The notes beneath the pieces were generated by a model, which worked only from the letters and a program-made list of their open reading frames with translations, did not search any database and had not been told where the DNA came from. The translations under genes and the position numbers were made by a program. Below are positions 14,207-23,404 of a stretch of 45,739 nt of DNA, piece by piece (position 1 is the stretch's first letter; every line of letters starts with the position of its first letter). This DNA comes from a virus. Location: IMG/VR virus record IMGVR_UViG_3300032820_003134, positions 1 to 45,739 of that record. One strand, given 5' to 3'.

Positions 14207-17167
14207 ATGGTAGAAGGAATAAAAAAAACTGATAGACCATCGTTCAGACGTTTAAAAGAAACAGCAGGGCATTATACTGATGATGTTGCAAGTAAGAAAC
14301 GTCATTACGGTGTTTATATTGGCCATGTGAAAAATACACAAGATGTACAACATATGGGTCGTCTTAGTGTTTGGTTACCAGATTGGGGTGGAGAAGAAGA
14401 TAATCCTAGAATCTGGAAAACTGTTAGTTACTGTGCGCCATTTGGTGGATCAACGCCTGGAATGGAAAGGCATTGGGATAGGGGTCATAGTGATTATGAT
14501 TTTACTCCTACAAGTTATGGTTTTTGGGCAGTACCACCAGATATTGGTAATAAAGTTCTTGTAATGTTTATTAATGGTGAAGAGCAACGTGGAATTTGGA
14601 TAGGCGTGTTGTATGATAGTTATATGAATTTTGCTGTTCCTGGATTAGCTGCATATGATAAACATAATGGTTGTGCATATTATCCGCAGATGCCAACTTC
14701 GGAATATAATAAATTTGATCATGGAATTACGACACCATTAATCCCTCCAGTTAGACCATATCATAAGAGACAATTAGAACGATTAGGACAAACAGCACAG
14801 TTAGAAGATCCCTACCGCGGGTGGACAACAAGTTCTGCTCAACGAGAAACACCCAGTCATGTATATGGTATGAGTACACCTGGTCCAATTGATGAAGAAG
14901 CAGCTTCCGTAAACGAAACGTTTAAAAGAGCAGGCGGCCATCAATTTGTTATGGATGATGGTGATATAAACGGTGAGAACAGACTTATTAGATTACGAAC
15001 TAGAGGTGGTGCTCAAATTCTTATTCATGATAGTGGTGGATTTGTTTATATTTGTAATAAAAATGCCTCAGCATGGGTTGAACTTGATCAAGCTGGAAAT
15101 ATTGAATTGTTTAGTAATAACACTATAAGTTTAAGAACAAATGAAGATTTAAATCTTCGAGTTGATAGAGATTTAAATCTTGATATTGGTCGAGATATAA
15201 ACTTACATATGCCAGCAAATTATGTTTCAAAGGCACCAACAGCACATAAAGATATTAAGAAAACATTTGATTATGAAAAAATTGAAGGATTAAAAACTCC
15301 AGTGCCGGACGGTTCAATTGTTTACTGGTTACCTGAAGGCGAAATACATGGGCAAATAGATAAGGGTAATGTTTTTAGACGACTTATTAAAGGAGATTTT
15401 CATAATCTTCTTGATGAGGGTGATTACTATAGACACTTAAAAGGCGGTGATGTACAACATACATTAGATGCTGGTGATTACACCAGATGGCTCAAAGCAG
15501 GTAATGTTGATCATTTATTAGATGGTGGATATTATGACTTAACTGTTGCACAAGACACCCATATTAAAACTAAAGGAAGTTATGTTAATAATGCTGATGT
15601 AGGTGTAGATGTACGAGCCAATCAGGCAGTGCATATTGAATCTGCAGATAACAGTGTTCATGTTAAGGCTTTAGGTAGTATTCATAATGAAGCAATATCT
15701 GGTTATCATTTTACACGAGCAAGTGCTGGGATTAGAGGCTCTGCTCCAGATTTTCATATCGATGGAGTGTTGCATAATGGAACAGCATATATTAATAATA
15801 TTTACGGTACTCTTTCTCCCGGTAGTACAAGTGTGAGTCCAGCACATCCTGCAGATGCAGCGTTAATAGCAAATGAAGCATTTCCTGCAAATCCTGCAGA
15901 ACCTCCTGTGTTACCAGAGTTAACAGAATGGATTGATGTTTTAGCATATGAAAGTTGTGTTGGCCCAGAGCTTGAACCAACAGATCCGATACGAGTAACT
16001 CGATATCCAACTATGGAACCATGGGGAGGAATTATTGGACCGGGACAAGGAACAGAATACCATATAGATGTAATAACTACAGGAACAAATGATGCAGTTG
16101 GTGCTATAACTCCCGAACAGGAACCAATCCCAGCTGATCCTCTCGATGTTCCAGTTAGGCCCGGAAGTGTAAGTCCTAATGCTGTAGCAGCGCATCCAGT
16201 TGATGGTGTGCCTCGTACTGGAATGAAACCAGGACAATATGCCAGTACTGGATATGACGAACAAGGTAATCCAGTTTATAAGAAAGTAGGTGAGACAACT
16301 GCACAAGCAGCTGCTAATGCACAATTAGGTGGTAAAGGTGTTGATATGATTAAAAAGTTTGAAGGATTTAACTCACATCAGCATAAAGATGTCCATGGTA
16401 ATGATGTAGTTGGATATGGACATAAGTTAAAAAAGGAATCGGTAGTAACAACTATAATGACAGATATATCGTCACATGTTGATGAGATTACAGTTGGATC
16501 AACTGCTGGCTTTGAACAAACAGGTGAAGCTATTTTAAATCCACCAGAAGTAGTTTCGTATCAAGGAATAACCCATACAAAGTTGTTAGGGGTTACAAGA
16601 GGATTAAGAGGAACTGTTGCTAGGATGCATAAAGCAATGAGTAATATTACTTTTTCTGGTGAAAATTATAATAATATTACAAAATCTAAAGCAATGGAAT
16701 TATTTAATCGAGATATGGAAGAAGCAGTTGATACTGTTAGAACGAATGTTACAGTTCCAGTTAATCAAAATCAAGTTGATTCATTAGTAAGCCTTACACG
16801 AAATATTGGTCCTGCAGAATTTAAGAAAAGTAAGCTTTTAAAAGAACTTAACGGTAATAATATGTCAAATGTTACTCATGAATTTATGCGTTATAACAAA
16901 TTAAATACAGTTGAAGAAAAGGTTGTTAATGGTGTAAAGAAGCAAGTTCCTATAAAGAAGTTTCACAAAGGTTTGCATAAAAGACGTATTGAAGAAGCAC
17001 GATTATTTTCACAACCAACTACTGTTGCAAATAAAAAATTAGTAAAGTCTTCGCAGAATGTTTCTATTTTGTCTCAGAGTGTATCAAAGTTTAAAACTAG
17101 TTTAGTGCCTAATAACATAACTGGAAAGTATCAAAGTACTATGGTTATTGATGAAGGGAGAGAGTGA
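14207..17167 (+). CDS. 5: gp5-like cell-puncturing hub with C-terminal lysozyme domain
   Basis: Tail spike protein that pierces the outer membrane and digests peptidoglycan. Residues about 33-150 form the OB-fold (HYGVYIGHVKN, later GFWAVPPDIGNKVLVMF and RGIWIGVLYD). Residues about 240-330 carry VgrG/gp5-type beta-helix repeats (LNLRVDRDLNLDIGRDINLH). Seven nine-residue repeats occupy 387-449. The C-terminal 709-970 is a T4-lysozyme-type (GH24) domain: KKFEGF with Glu719, Asp728 nine residues later as in T4 lysozyme (E11/D20), then GYGH at 736-739. The position equal to T4 Thr26 is Val734. A beta-rich insert of about 75 residues interrupts the lysozyme domain. In T4 gp5 the lysozyme lies between OB-fold and helix; here it is at the C terminus. 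It lies five bases after the putative hub gene. Confidence 0.9.
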   Translation: MVEGIKKTDRPSFRRLKETAGHYTDDVASKKRHYGVYIGHVKNTQDVQHMGRLSVWLPDWGGEEDNPRIWKTVSYCAPFGGSTPGMERHWDRGHSDYDFTPTSYGFWAVPPDIGNKVLVMFINGEEQRGIWIGVLYDSYMNFAVPGLAAYDKHNGCAYYPQMPTSEYNKFDHGITTPLIPPVRPYHKRQLERLGQTAQLEDPYRGWTTSSAQRETPSHVYGMSTPGPIDEEAASVNETFKRAGGHQFVMDDGDINGENRLIRLRTRGGAQILIHDSGGFVYICNKNASAWVELDQAGNIELFSNNTISLRTNEDLNLRVDRDLNLDIGRDINLHMPANYVSKAPTAHKDIKKTFDYEKIEGLKTPVPDGSIVYWLPEGEIHGQIDKGNVFRRLIKGDFHNLLDEGDYYRHLKGGDVQHTLDAGDYTRWLKAGNVDHLLDGGYYDLTVAQDTHIKTKGSYVNNADVGVDVRANQAVHIESADNSVHVKALGSIHNEAISGYHFTRASAGIRGSAPDFHIDGVLHNGTAYINNIYGTLSPGSTSVSPAHPADAALIANEAFPANPAEPPVLPELTEWIDVLAYESCVGPELEPTDPIRVTRYPTMEPWGGIIGPGQGTEYHIDVITTGTNDAVGAITPEQEPIPADPLDVPVRPGSVSPNAVAAHPVDGVPRTGMKPGQYASTGYDEQGNPVYKKVGETTAQAAANAQLGGKGVDMIKKFEGFNSHQHKDVHGNDVVGYGHKLKKESVVTTIMTDISSHVDEITVGSTAGFEQTGEAILNPPEVVSYQGITHTKLLGVTRGLRGTVARMHKAMSNITFSGENYNNITKSKAMELFNRDMEEAVDTVRTNVTVPVNQNQVDSLVSLTRNIGPAEFKKSKLLKELNGNNMSNVTHEFMRYNKLNTVEEKVVNGVKKQVPIKKFHKGLHKRRIEEARLFSQPTTVANKKLVKSSQNVSILSQSVSKFKTSLVPNNITGKYQSTMVIDEGRE
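15365..15553 (+). repeat. Seven 9-residue tandem repeats inside gp5
   Basis: Residues 387-449 of gp5 break evenly into seven nonapeptides beginning with Gly: GNVFRRLIK, GDFHNLLDE, GDYYRHLKG, GDVQHTLDA, GDYTRWLKA, GNVDHLLDG, GYYDLTVAQ. Units alternate between LK-type and LD-type ends, suggesting an 18-residue pair as the structural unit, probably one turn or face of a beta-helix. The codons differ between copies, so the repeat is old and held by selection on the protein. Confidence 0.8.
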
Positions 17168-17207
17168 GTAATTCGTAATTTAATAATAACCCTTTAGAAT
17201 TTTTCTC

Positions 17208-17215
17208 GATAAATA
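17208..17215 (+). promoter_or_regulatory. Late-promoter-like GATAAATA box
   Basis: GATAAATA followed by ATTAAAA sits in the 67-base gap between gene 5 and gene 25, 20 bases before the ATG at 17235. The spacing to the start codon equals that at 9765/9793. It probably starts a separate late transcript for gp25, gp6 and the giant protein. Confidence 0.65.
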
Positions 17216-17234
17216 ATTAAAACGGTATATTAGA

Positions 17235-17609
17235 ATGGTCGAAGCATTACACTTTGTAGGATTTAGTACAACTGATAAGTTTAAACCACCTTACACAGTA
17301 ACGGATATTGAACTAGTAAAAGTTGATTTGATGAACCATTTTGGTACTCGAAAAGGTGAACGTGTAATGGTTCCTGAGTTTGGTACTATTATCTATGATT
17401 TGTTAATGGAGCCAATGGATGCAAGAGTTAAGAAATTAATTATCGATGATGTTACACGTATTGTTCAGTTAGATCCTCGAGTTAAATCTTCTGATATAAA
17501 AGTAACTGAAATTGAACAAGCACTTCTCATTGAGATTCAGTTATTATACTTACCAGATGGGATAACGTATGAAATGGCTGTACAATTTAATACGGAAGGA
17601 CAGGAATAA
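17235..17609 (+). CDS. 25: gp25-like baseplate wedge subunit
   Basis: Small wedge component with the gp25/GpW-like fold found in all contractile injection machines. The core FGTRKGERVMVPEFGTIIYD, then LLMEP, is diagnostic. In this family the usual motif is EPR; here it reads EPMD, so the Arg is replaced. The 124 residues agree with T4 gp25 (132). It is followed after five bases by gene 6, its direct structural partner, and preceded by a late promoter box. The start at 17235 is the first ATG after that box, with only a weak Shine-Dalgarno sequence. Confidence 0.95.
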   Translation: MVEALHFVGFSTTDKFKPPYTVTDIELVKVDLMNHFGTRKGERVMVPEFGTIIYDLLMEPMDARVKKLIIDDVTRIVQLDPRVKSSDIKVTEIEQALLIEIQLLYLPDGITYEMAVQFNTEGQE

Positions 17610-17614
17610 TTTAA

Positions 17615-20600
17615 ATGGCACAAGCACAACGACATAGTAATTTATTTGCCGCTGAAGATTTTAGAACAATTTATAGATCTTTTAGTGAGATTAATTTTAC
17701 TGCATATGATTTTGATACTATTAAGCAGTCAATGGTTGAGTATCTAGTTCGTAATTTTCCTGAGGAGTTTAATGATTTTATTGAGAGCAGTGAATTTATT
17801 GCAATCATTGAATTACTCGCGTATATGGGGCAAACAATTGCTTTTAGGCAGGACTTAAATACAAGAGAAAATTTTCTTGATACTGCTGAAAGAGACGAAA
17901 GCATTTTGCGATTAGCAAAGATGTTAAATTATGTGCCTAAAAGAAATCTCCCAGGCGCTGGTCTTCTTAAATTATATTCAATCCGAACTACAGAAGAGAT
18001 TTTTGATAGTAACGGAAAGGATATATCTAATCAGACACTTATATGGAATGATGTGAATAATGCAGATTATTTAGAGCAAATTCTTTTAGTTTTAAATGCG
18101 GCATTTATTAATCAAAATTCATTTGGAACTCCTGTTGCGAAAGGAACAATAAGTGGTGTCGATACAGAGTTATATCATTTTAACAATGTAAAAAGTGTAA
18201 AGATTGTATACCCGATCCAGGCAAATGTGAATAGTGTAAGTGTTCCTTTTGAAGTAGTTAATGTTACATTTGATGATGGATTATTTTTTAAAGAAGTTGA
18301 ACCTAACCCAGATAGTTCTTTTGGTATTGTTTACTTAAATGATGGACTAGGAAACAGTAGTAATAATACTGGATTTTTTACATATGTTAAACAAGGTCAG
18401 TTGAAATTTGAAGATTTTGATATTCAAGTGCCGCTTCCTAATAGGGAAATTAATATAGCACAAGAGAATATTAATAATCTTGATGTATGGGTGCAAACAA
18501 TTAATTCGGCCGGTACTGTATTAGATACCTGGGAAAAAGTTCCAGCAGTTTCAGGACATAATGTTGTTTATAATAGTATTGCAAGAGGTACTAGAAAGAT
18601 TTTTGCAGTTAATTCTGATACCGAAGGAACTATTAGTTTAAATTTTGCTGATGGTGAATTTGGAGATGTACCGTATGGAACCCTTCGTGTGTGGTATAGG
18701 CAGAGTCACAGTGTATCTGTAAATGTTAAACCTGAGCATATTGGAACACAAAGTATACAAGTTTCTTATCTCGATAAGAATTCTATTAAACAAACATTAA
18801 GTGTGGCATTACAGCTTGAATCAAATATTAGTAATAATGCACCAGCAGAAACAAATGCTGAAATTAAAACAAATGCTTCGCAAGTATTTTATACTCAAGA
18901 TCGAATGATTACAGGAGAGGATTATAATATCTATCCTGCATTTAAGAATGCAAATATTGTTAAAATAAAGTCACTTAATCGTACTCATGCAGGACATAGT
19001 AGATATATTGATATCAATGATCCAACTGGAACTTTACAGAATTTAAATGTTTTTGCAGAAGATGGTATTATTTTTAAAGATGAGCAAAATAATCAAACAA
19101 CTTTTAAGTTAACATCATCATTAACACCAAATACTATTATTATGAATTATATTCAACCTCAGTTGAGTTTAGATGAATTAACAAATTTTTATTATGATAT
19201 GTATCGAAAAGAAGTTCAAATTGTTGATGGAAACGCTGCATGGAAATTAATAGCATCTGAAGAACTTGAATGGGTTACAATGCCAGATGCAAAACAATCA
19301 AATAAAGGATATCTTATATTAAATGGGGCAGATGCTGTTAGTGCAAATTCAATTTCAATTGGAGCAGTTGCAACAGGAAAATATGCTTATCTTATTGAGA
19401 AATGTTTGTTAGAATTTAAGGATCCAACTGGAGAAATTATTAAATTTGCTACTGCTGAGAATATTATAAACAATGGTGATCCGATTGGATTAGCTACTGG
19501 CCCGGTAGAATTAAATGTTGAGATTCCTAGAGGTTATACTCTGGCTAGATTTTATCCTCGATTTAAAAGATTATTCAATACCGCAGAAAAGACAGAAATA
19601 TATACACAACTTAATTTAAAGAATACGTTCGGTATTGGTTTCGATTATAAGTTAGGTGGGTTTTATGTTATTGCACCAAATAATTTAGATTTAACATCGA
19701 CTAATTTTAGTTTATCAAACCAAAAAGATAATACTAGTTCAAATAAAGATAATAGTTGGATTATTAAAGCAGAATATAATGAAGCAACGGATACAACAGA
19801 CGCAAGTTATGTTATTACTACAAGAGGTTTGCGATATGTTTTTGAAAGTGAAGAAGAAGTTCGGTTCTATTTTAATAATGCATTTAAAACTATTGATATA
19901 AAAACGGGCCAAGCGCAGAAAGATTCTATTACTATATTAAAAGTTAACTTAGATAAGAGAGCAGAGATTGAACGAGTTGCTGTAACAAGTCCAGGATATG
20001 GATATATTACTGCTCCAACAGTTACTTTTAATTTTCCTGGTGAAGTTGAACCAGCAGAAGGAGTAGCATCGCTATCATGGAATACTATAATTGGTGGAAC
20101 AGGTGGTTCTGGTTATCAACCAACAACTTCTGGCATTAATTATTTAGATAGTAATGTTGTAGATGCTGACGGAAAACAAACAGAAATTGTTATTAATAAT
20201 TTGGGTGTGTTATCATCAACTGGCCGATCGGTGCAGTTACGAGCTAATTTGTCCGACGCGGCAACAGGAACACTTAATATAACAACAGGATCGGTTGGTA
20301 CAATAGTACTTACAACAGATGGAACACATCTAGTTCAGGGCGGATCAGGATATACAGCAACACCAAGTGTTACACTTTCGGCTCCGCCTAGTGGTATTAC
20401 TGCAACAGCAACAGCAATTGTATCATCACAGGTATCAGGAACATCGTTGGTAGCTCCGACTTATGCAGGAGGTGGTTATCAAAATATACCATCATTGTAT
20501 ATCTCGCCTCCGGGTTTTTCTGGGCAAGTATGGACAGTTGCTCATGGATTAGGTCAAAAGTTTGTTAATTTTGAAATTATAAACACTAGTCACAATGTTG

Positions 20601-23404
20601 TGAATACTGTTTATGATGCACCAACAGTTACGTATTTAGATGCTAACACACTTCGTGTTGTGTGGCCAGCAGTTGTTGGTTCACAAACCGGTTTTATGGA
20701 TATTATTAAATCACAGTTTATTAGCCCATTACATTCGTCAGCAAACGAATGGGTTTTTAATCATGGGTTAACTGGTACTGATGGGCTTGTCACTGTTGAA
20801 GTCATATATGATAATGATAACGCTGCACAAGGTGGGCTTTCTTATCCATTAATTGAATATTCAAGTGAAACTGTTTGTACAGTTAGGTTTCCGTCTGGTG
20901 TTTTAGCTTCTGGATATATTGTAGCAACAAATAAATTTGGTGAAAGTGGTACAGTAGGTAGTGCATATACTGGTACATTTACTACATCAGAAGTGTCAAC
21001 CGGTGTATGGCAAGCTACTATTACTCATAATTTAGGTAAACAAGATTTAAATGTTGATGTTGCAGTATTAGGTAGTGAAATTAATTCAGCAATTTATGAT
21101 ACAGCTGCTACCCCATCTTTATATTATAATATTAAAGGAAATTATGATTTTCCGACAATTAATTTTATTGATGGGAATCAATTAACATTAACATTTTTAG
21201 CAACAGCAACAGCAACAGGTAAGGTAATAATTTCAGGCGGAGACTTATTTGGAAATCAAATACAAGCAGCTGGTGTAGTACATATGGAAGTTGGAGACGA
21301 CTCAACAGCATCGACTAGTTGTGAACCCATAACGGTAGTTAACGGTGGTAGTGGTTATAATATTGGAGATCAAATTCGACTTAATGGAACCAGTACTACT
21401 ACTAGTCACTGTACTTTTACAGTTGCAACTGTTAATTCGGGTGTAGTGTTAACTGGTACAGTGTTAACAGGTGGTGATTATACTGAAGCACTTGGATTAG
21501 ATGGGCCAATTGCTTGTCCAACTACAACAATAACAGGAACTGGAGATAATCAGTTAACAGTTAGTTTGAATTATAAAGTAAAGGAAGTAGAAGTAACAAA
21601 TGTAGGTGATGGATATCAAACAGCACCAATTATTACACTTGGTTCTCGAACAGGTACTTGTGGTACAGGAGCAGATGCAACAGTAAGTTCTGCTGTTAAT
21701 GGTAAAGTAACTGCAATTAATATTGATAATCCAGGATCTGGATATACTGTAGAACCAACTGTAACAATTGATTTATCATCAACTACACTTGAAGCAGACA
21801 GAGCGATAGGAACATCAGTTCTTTCAAGTAGTGTTTCTACTGTTACGATTATTGCAAGTGGTGAAAGTTATAATTCGTCAAGTCCACCAGCAGTAACATT
21901 TCCTGTACCTTCTAATCCACCAGCTGGTGTTATAGCAGTAACCGCAACAGGTACTGCTATAGTTAGTGTCGGTGGTAATGTAACAGGAGTTACAGTAGAC
22001 AATGGTGGAGTAGGTTATACAGTAGCAGATGCTAGTGCGGCGGTTATTATTGGCGCAAGTGGTGAGATTATGTCTATTGATATTACTGACACAGGTTTTG
22101 GATACAGTGGGCAACCAGTACTTACATACGCAACGACAGCTGGAGGTGTTGGTGCAACAACATTAGCTGTACAGGGATTTGTGAGTAATGTTGAAATGTC
22201 TGATGCAGGGCAAGGTTACACTGATGCTACGTCAGTTGTATTTTCAACACCAACTGGATCCGGTGGAGTTAATGCTACTGGAGCTCCGATTTTAAGAACA
22301 AATAAGAGTCTTGAAAGTGATATTAAGTTTAATTTATCAGACCTTTTGACATATGAAGATGGATATCAAGATCCACGCAAAGCATTAATTACTTTCGTTG
22401 ACAGTAATAATGATGGTACCCCTGATGATCCATTAAGTTTTGATCGTTTTGTTGATACGACTCGTTATATATTCCAAGAAACATTTACTGATTTTGACGG
22501 ATATGTTTATTACAAACTCAGTAAGGATGTGCTACAGGCAGTTAATCAGTTAGAAGAAAATATTATTCTCGTTAGTGGTGCAGATTACAACGGAAAATAT
22601 ATTTATAGAAGTGATTTAGAAGTTTTTAAGAAGATCTCGTTATTAGGAAGTAGTTATATTGCAACAACATTGAGTAATAACAATGCAGATGGTGATAAGA
22701 AATTTAGTGCTTTTATAGGACGAAGTGGTTATCAAACACCTATCATTAATTCTGCAGACGAAACTGTTACAGCACAGACTGAAGAAAATATATTCTTCCA
22801 ATGGAAGCATTATGCACCAGTTGATCAACGTATTGATCCGAGTATTACAAATTTAATTGATGTTTTTGTTTTAACATTAGCATACTATAATAATGTTGTG
22901 TCATGGAAATCAAACAATAAAGATATAACAGAGTTCCCAGAAACACCATCAAGTTCAGAATTAGCAATTTTATTAGCTGATTTGAATGATTTTAAGAGTA
23001 TTAGTGATGAGATTATTTATCGTCCAGTGAGATTTAAAATATTATTTGGTTCTAATGCTATACCAGAACTTCGAGCAAATTTTAAAATTGTTAAAATGGT
23101 AGGTAGTAATTTAAGTGATAATGAACTACGAAGCCTAGTTGTCCAAGCAGTAAATGATTTCTTTAATATTGCTAATTGGGATATGGGAGAAAGTTTTTAT
23201 TATACTGAGTTAGCTGCTTATATACATCAAACTATGCCAACACATCTAAGTAGTATAGTAGTTGTGCCAACACAAACAGAGAGTAATTTTGGTAATCTGT
23301 TTCAAGTAAAAGCAGACCCTGACGAATTATTTTTAAGTACTGCACAAGTTAGTGATGTTGAAGTAGTTAAAGGATTTACTGAGCAGAATTTAAAAGTTAA
23401 ATGA
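17615..23404 (+). CDS. 6: gp6-like baseplate wedge protein with a large internal insertion, 1929 aa
   Basis: Baseplate wedge protein that with gp7 and gp53 builds the inner baseplate and triggers sheath contraction. The N terminus (DFDTIKQSMVEYLVRNFPEE, then FIAIIELLAYMGQTIAFRQD and ENFLDTAERDESILRLAKML) is typical of gp6/baseplate-J proteins. The C-terminal 370 residues resume a wedge-like sequence (TYEDGYQDPRKALITFVDSN). Between about 790 and 1545 lies extra material made of GSGYxxxPxVT repeats and three copies of a WxxxHxLG domain. T4 gp6 is 660 residues. AGGA precedes the start, and its TGA overlaps the next ATG. Confidence 0.88.
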   Translation: MAQAQRHSNLFAAEDFRTIYRSFSEINFTAYDFDTIKQSMVEYLVRNFPEEFNDFIESSEFIAIIELLAYMGQTIAFRQDLNTRENFLDTAERDESILRLAKMLNYVPKRNLPGAGLLKLYSIRTTEEIFDSNGKDISNQTLIWNDVNNADYLEQILLVLNAAFINQNSFGTPVAKGTISGVDTELYHFNNVKSVKIVYPIQANVNSVSVPFEVVNVTFDDGLFFKEVEPNPDSSFGIVYLNDGLGNSSNNTGFFTYVKQGQLKFEDFDIQVPLPNREINIAQENINNLDVWVQTINSAGTVLDTWEKVPAVSGHNVVYNSIARGTRKIFAVNSDTEGTISLNFADGEFGDVPYGTLRVWYRQSHSVSVNVKPEHIGTQSIQVSYLDKNSIKQTLSVALQLESNISNNAPAETNAEIKTNASQVFYTQDRMITGEDYNIYPAFKNANIVKIKSLNRTHAGHSRYIDINDPTGTLQNLNVFAEDGIIFKDEQNNQTTFKLTSSLTPNTIIMNYIQPQLSLDELTNFYYDMYRKEVQIVDGNAAWKLIASEELEWVTMPDAKQSNKGYLILNGADAVSANSISIGAVATGKYAYLIEKCLLEFKDPTGEIIKFATAENIINNGDPIGLATGPVELNVEIPRGYTLARFYPRFKRLFNTAEKTEIYTQLNLKNTFGIGFDYKLGGFYVIAPNNLDLTSTNFSLSNQKDNTSSNKDNSWIIKAEYNEATDTTDASYVITTRGLRYVFESEEEVRFYFNNAFKTIDIKTGQAQKDSITILKVNLDKRAEIERVAVTSPGYGYITAPTVTFNFPGEVEPAEGVASLSWNTIIGGTGGSGYQPTTSGINYLDSNVVDADGKQTEIVINNLGVLSSTGRSVQLRANLSDAATGTLNITTGSVGTIVLTTDGTHLVQGGSGYTATPSVTLSAPPSGITATATAIVSSQVSGTSLVAPTYAGGGYQNIPSLYISPPGFSGQVWTVAHGLGQKFVNFEIINTSHNVVNTVYDAPTVTYLDANTLRVVWPAVVGSQTGFMDIIKSQFISPLHSSANEWVFNHGLTGTDGLVTVEVIYDNDNAAQGGLSYPLIEYSSETVCTVRFPSGVLASGYIVATNKFGESGTVGSAYTGTFTTSEVSTGVWQATITHNLGKQDLNVDVAVLGSEINSAIYDTAATPSLYYNIKGNYDFPTINFIDGNQLTLTFLATATATGKVIISGGDLFGNQIQAAGVVHMEVGDDSTASTSCEPITVVNGGSGYNIGDQIRLNGTSTTTSHCTFTVATVNSGVVLTGTVLTGGDYTEALGLDGPIACPTTTITGTGDNQLTVSLNYKVKEVEVTNVGDGYQTAPIITLGSRTGTCGTGADATVSSAVNGKVTAINIDNPGSGYTVEPTVTIDLSSTTLEADRAIGTSVLSSSVSTVTIIASGESYNSSSPPAVTFPVPSNPPAGVIAVTATGTAIVSVGGNVTGVTVDNGGVGYTVADASAAVIIGASGEIMSIDITDTGFGYSGQPVLTYATTAGGVGATTLAVQGFVSNVEMSDAGQGYTDATSVVFSTPTGSGGVNATGAPILRTNKSLESDIKFNLSDLLTYEDGYQDPRKALITFVDSNNDGTPDDPLSFDRFVDTTRYIFQETFTDFDGYVYYKLSKDVLQAVNQLEENIILVSGADYNGKYIYRSDLEVFKKISLLGSSYIATTLSNNNADGDKKFSAFIGRSGYQTPIINSADETVTAQTEENIFFQWKHYAPVDQRIDPSITNLIDVFVLTLAYYNNVVSWKSNNKDITEFPETPSSSELAILLADLNDFKSISDEIIYRPVRFKILFGSNAIPELRANFKIVKMVGSNLSDNELRSLVVQAVNDFFNIANWDMGESFYYTELAAYIHQTMPTHLSSIVVVPTQTESNFGNLFQVKADPDELFLSTAQVSDVEVVKGFTEQNLKVK
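19988..22234 (+). repeat. GSGY-type beta repeats and three HxLG domains within gp6
   Basis: At protein level, about eleven copies of a G-x-G-Y-x(3)-P-x-V-T-like unit lie near residues 792, 829, 909, 951, 1243, 1331, 1372, 1414, 1463, 1493 and 1531. Three larger units beginning WxVxHxLG start near 969, 1042 and 1128, with spacings of about 73 and 86 residues. Similar glycine- and threonine-rich units occur in tail fibres and other surface-exposed phage proteins. The DNA repeats are diverged, so the array is not a recent expansion. Confidence 0.7.

Noticed and set aside
15941-16324. Minus-strand Cys/Ser-rich 127-codon frame within gene 5
   Set aside because: Antisense shadow of the proline/threonine-rich linker of gp5; no start signal and unlikely composition.
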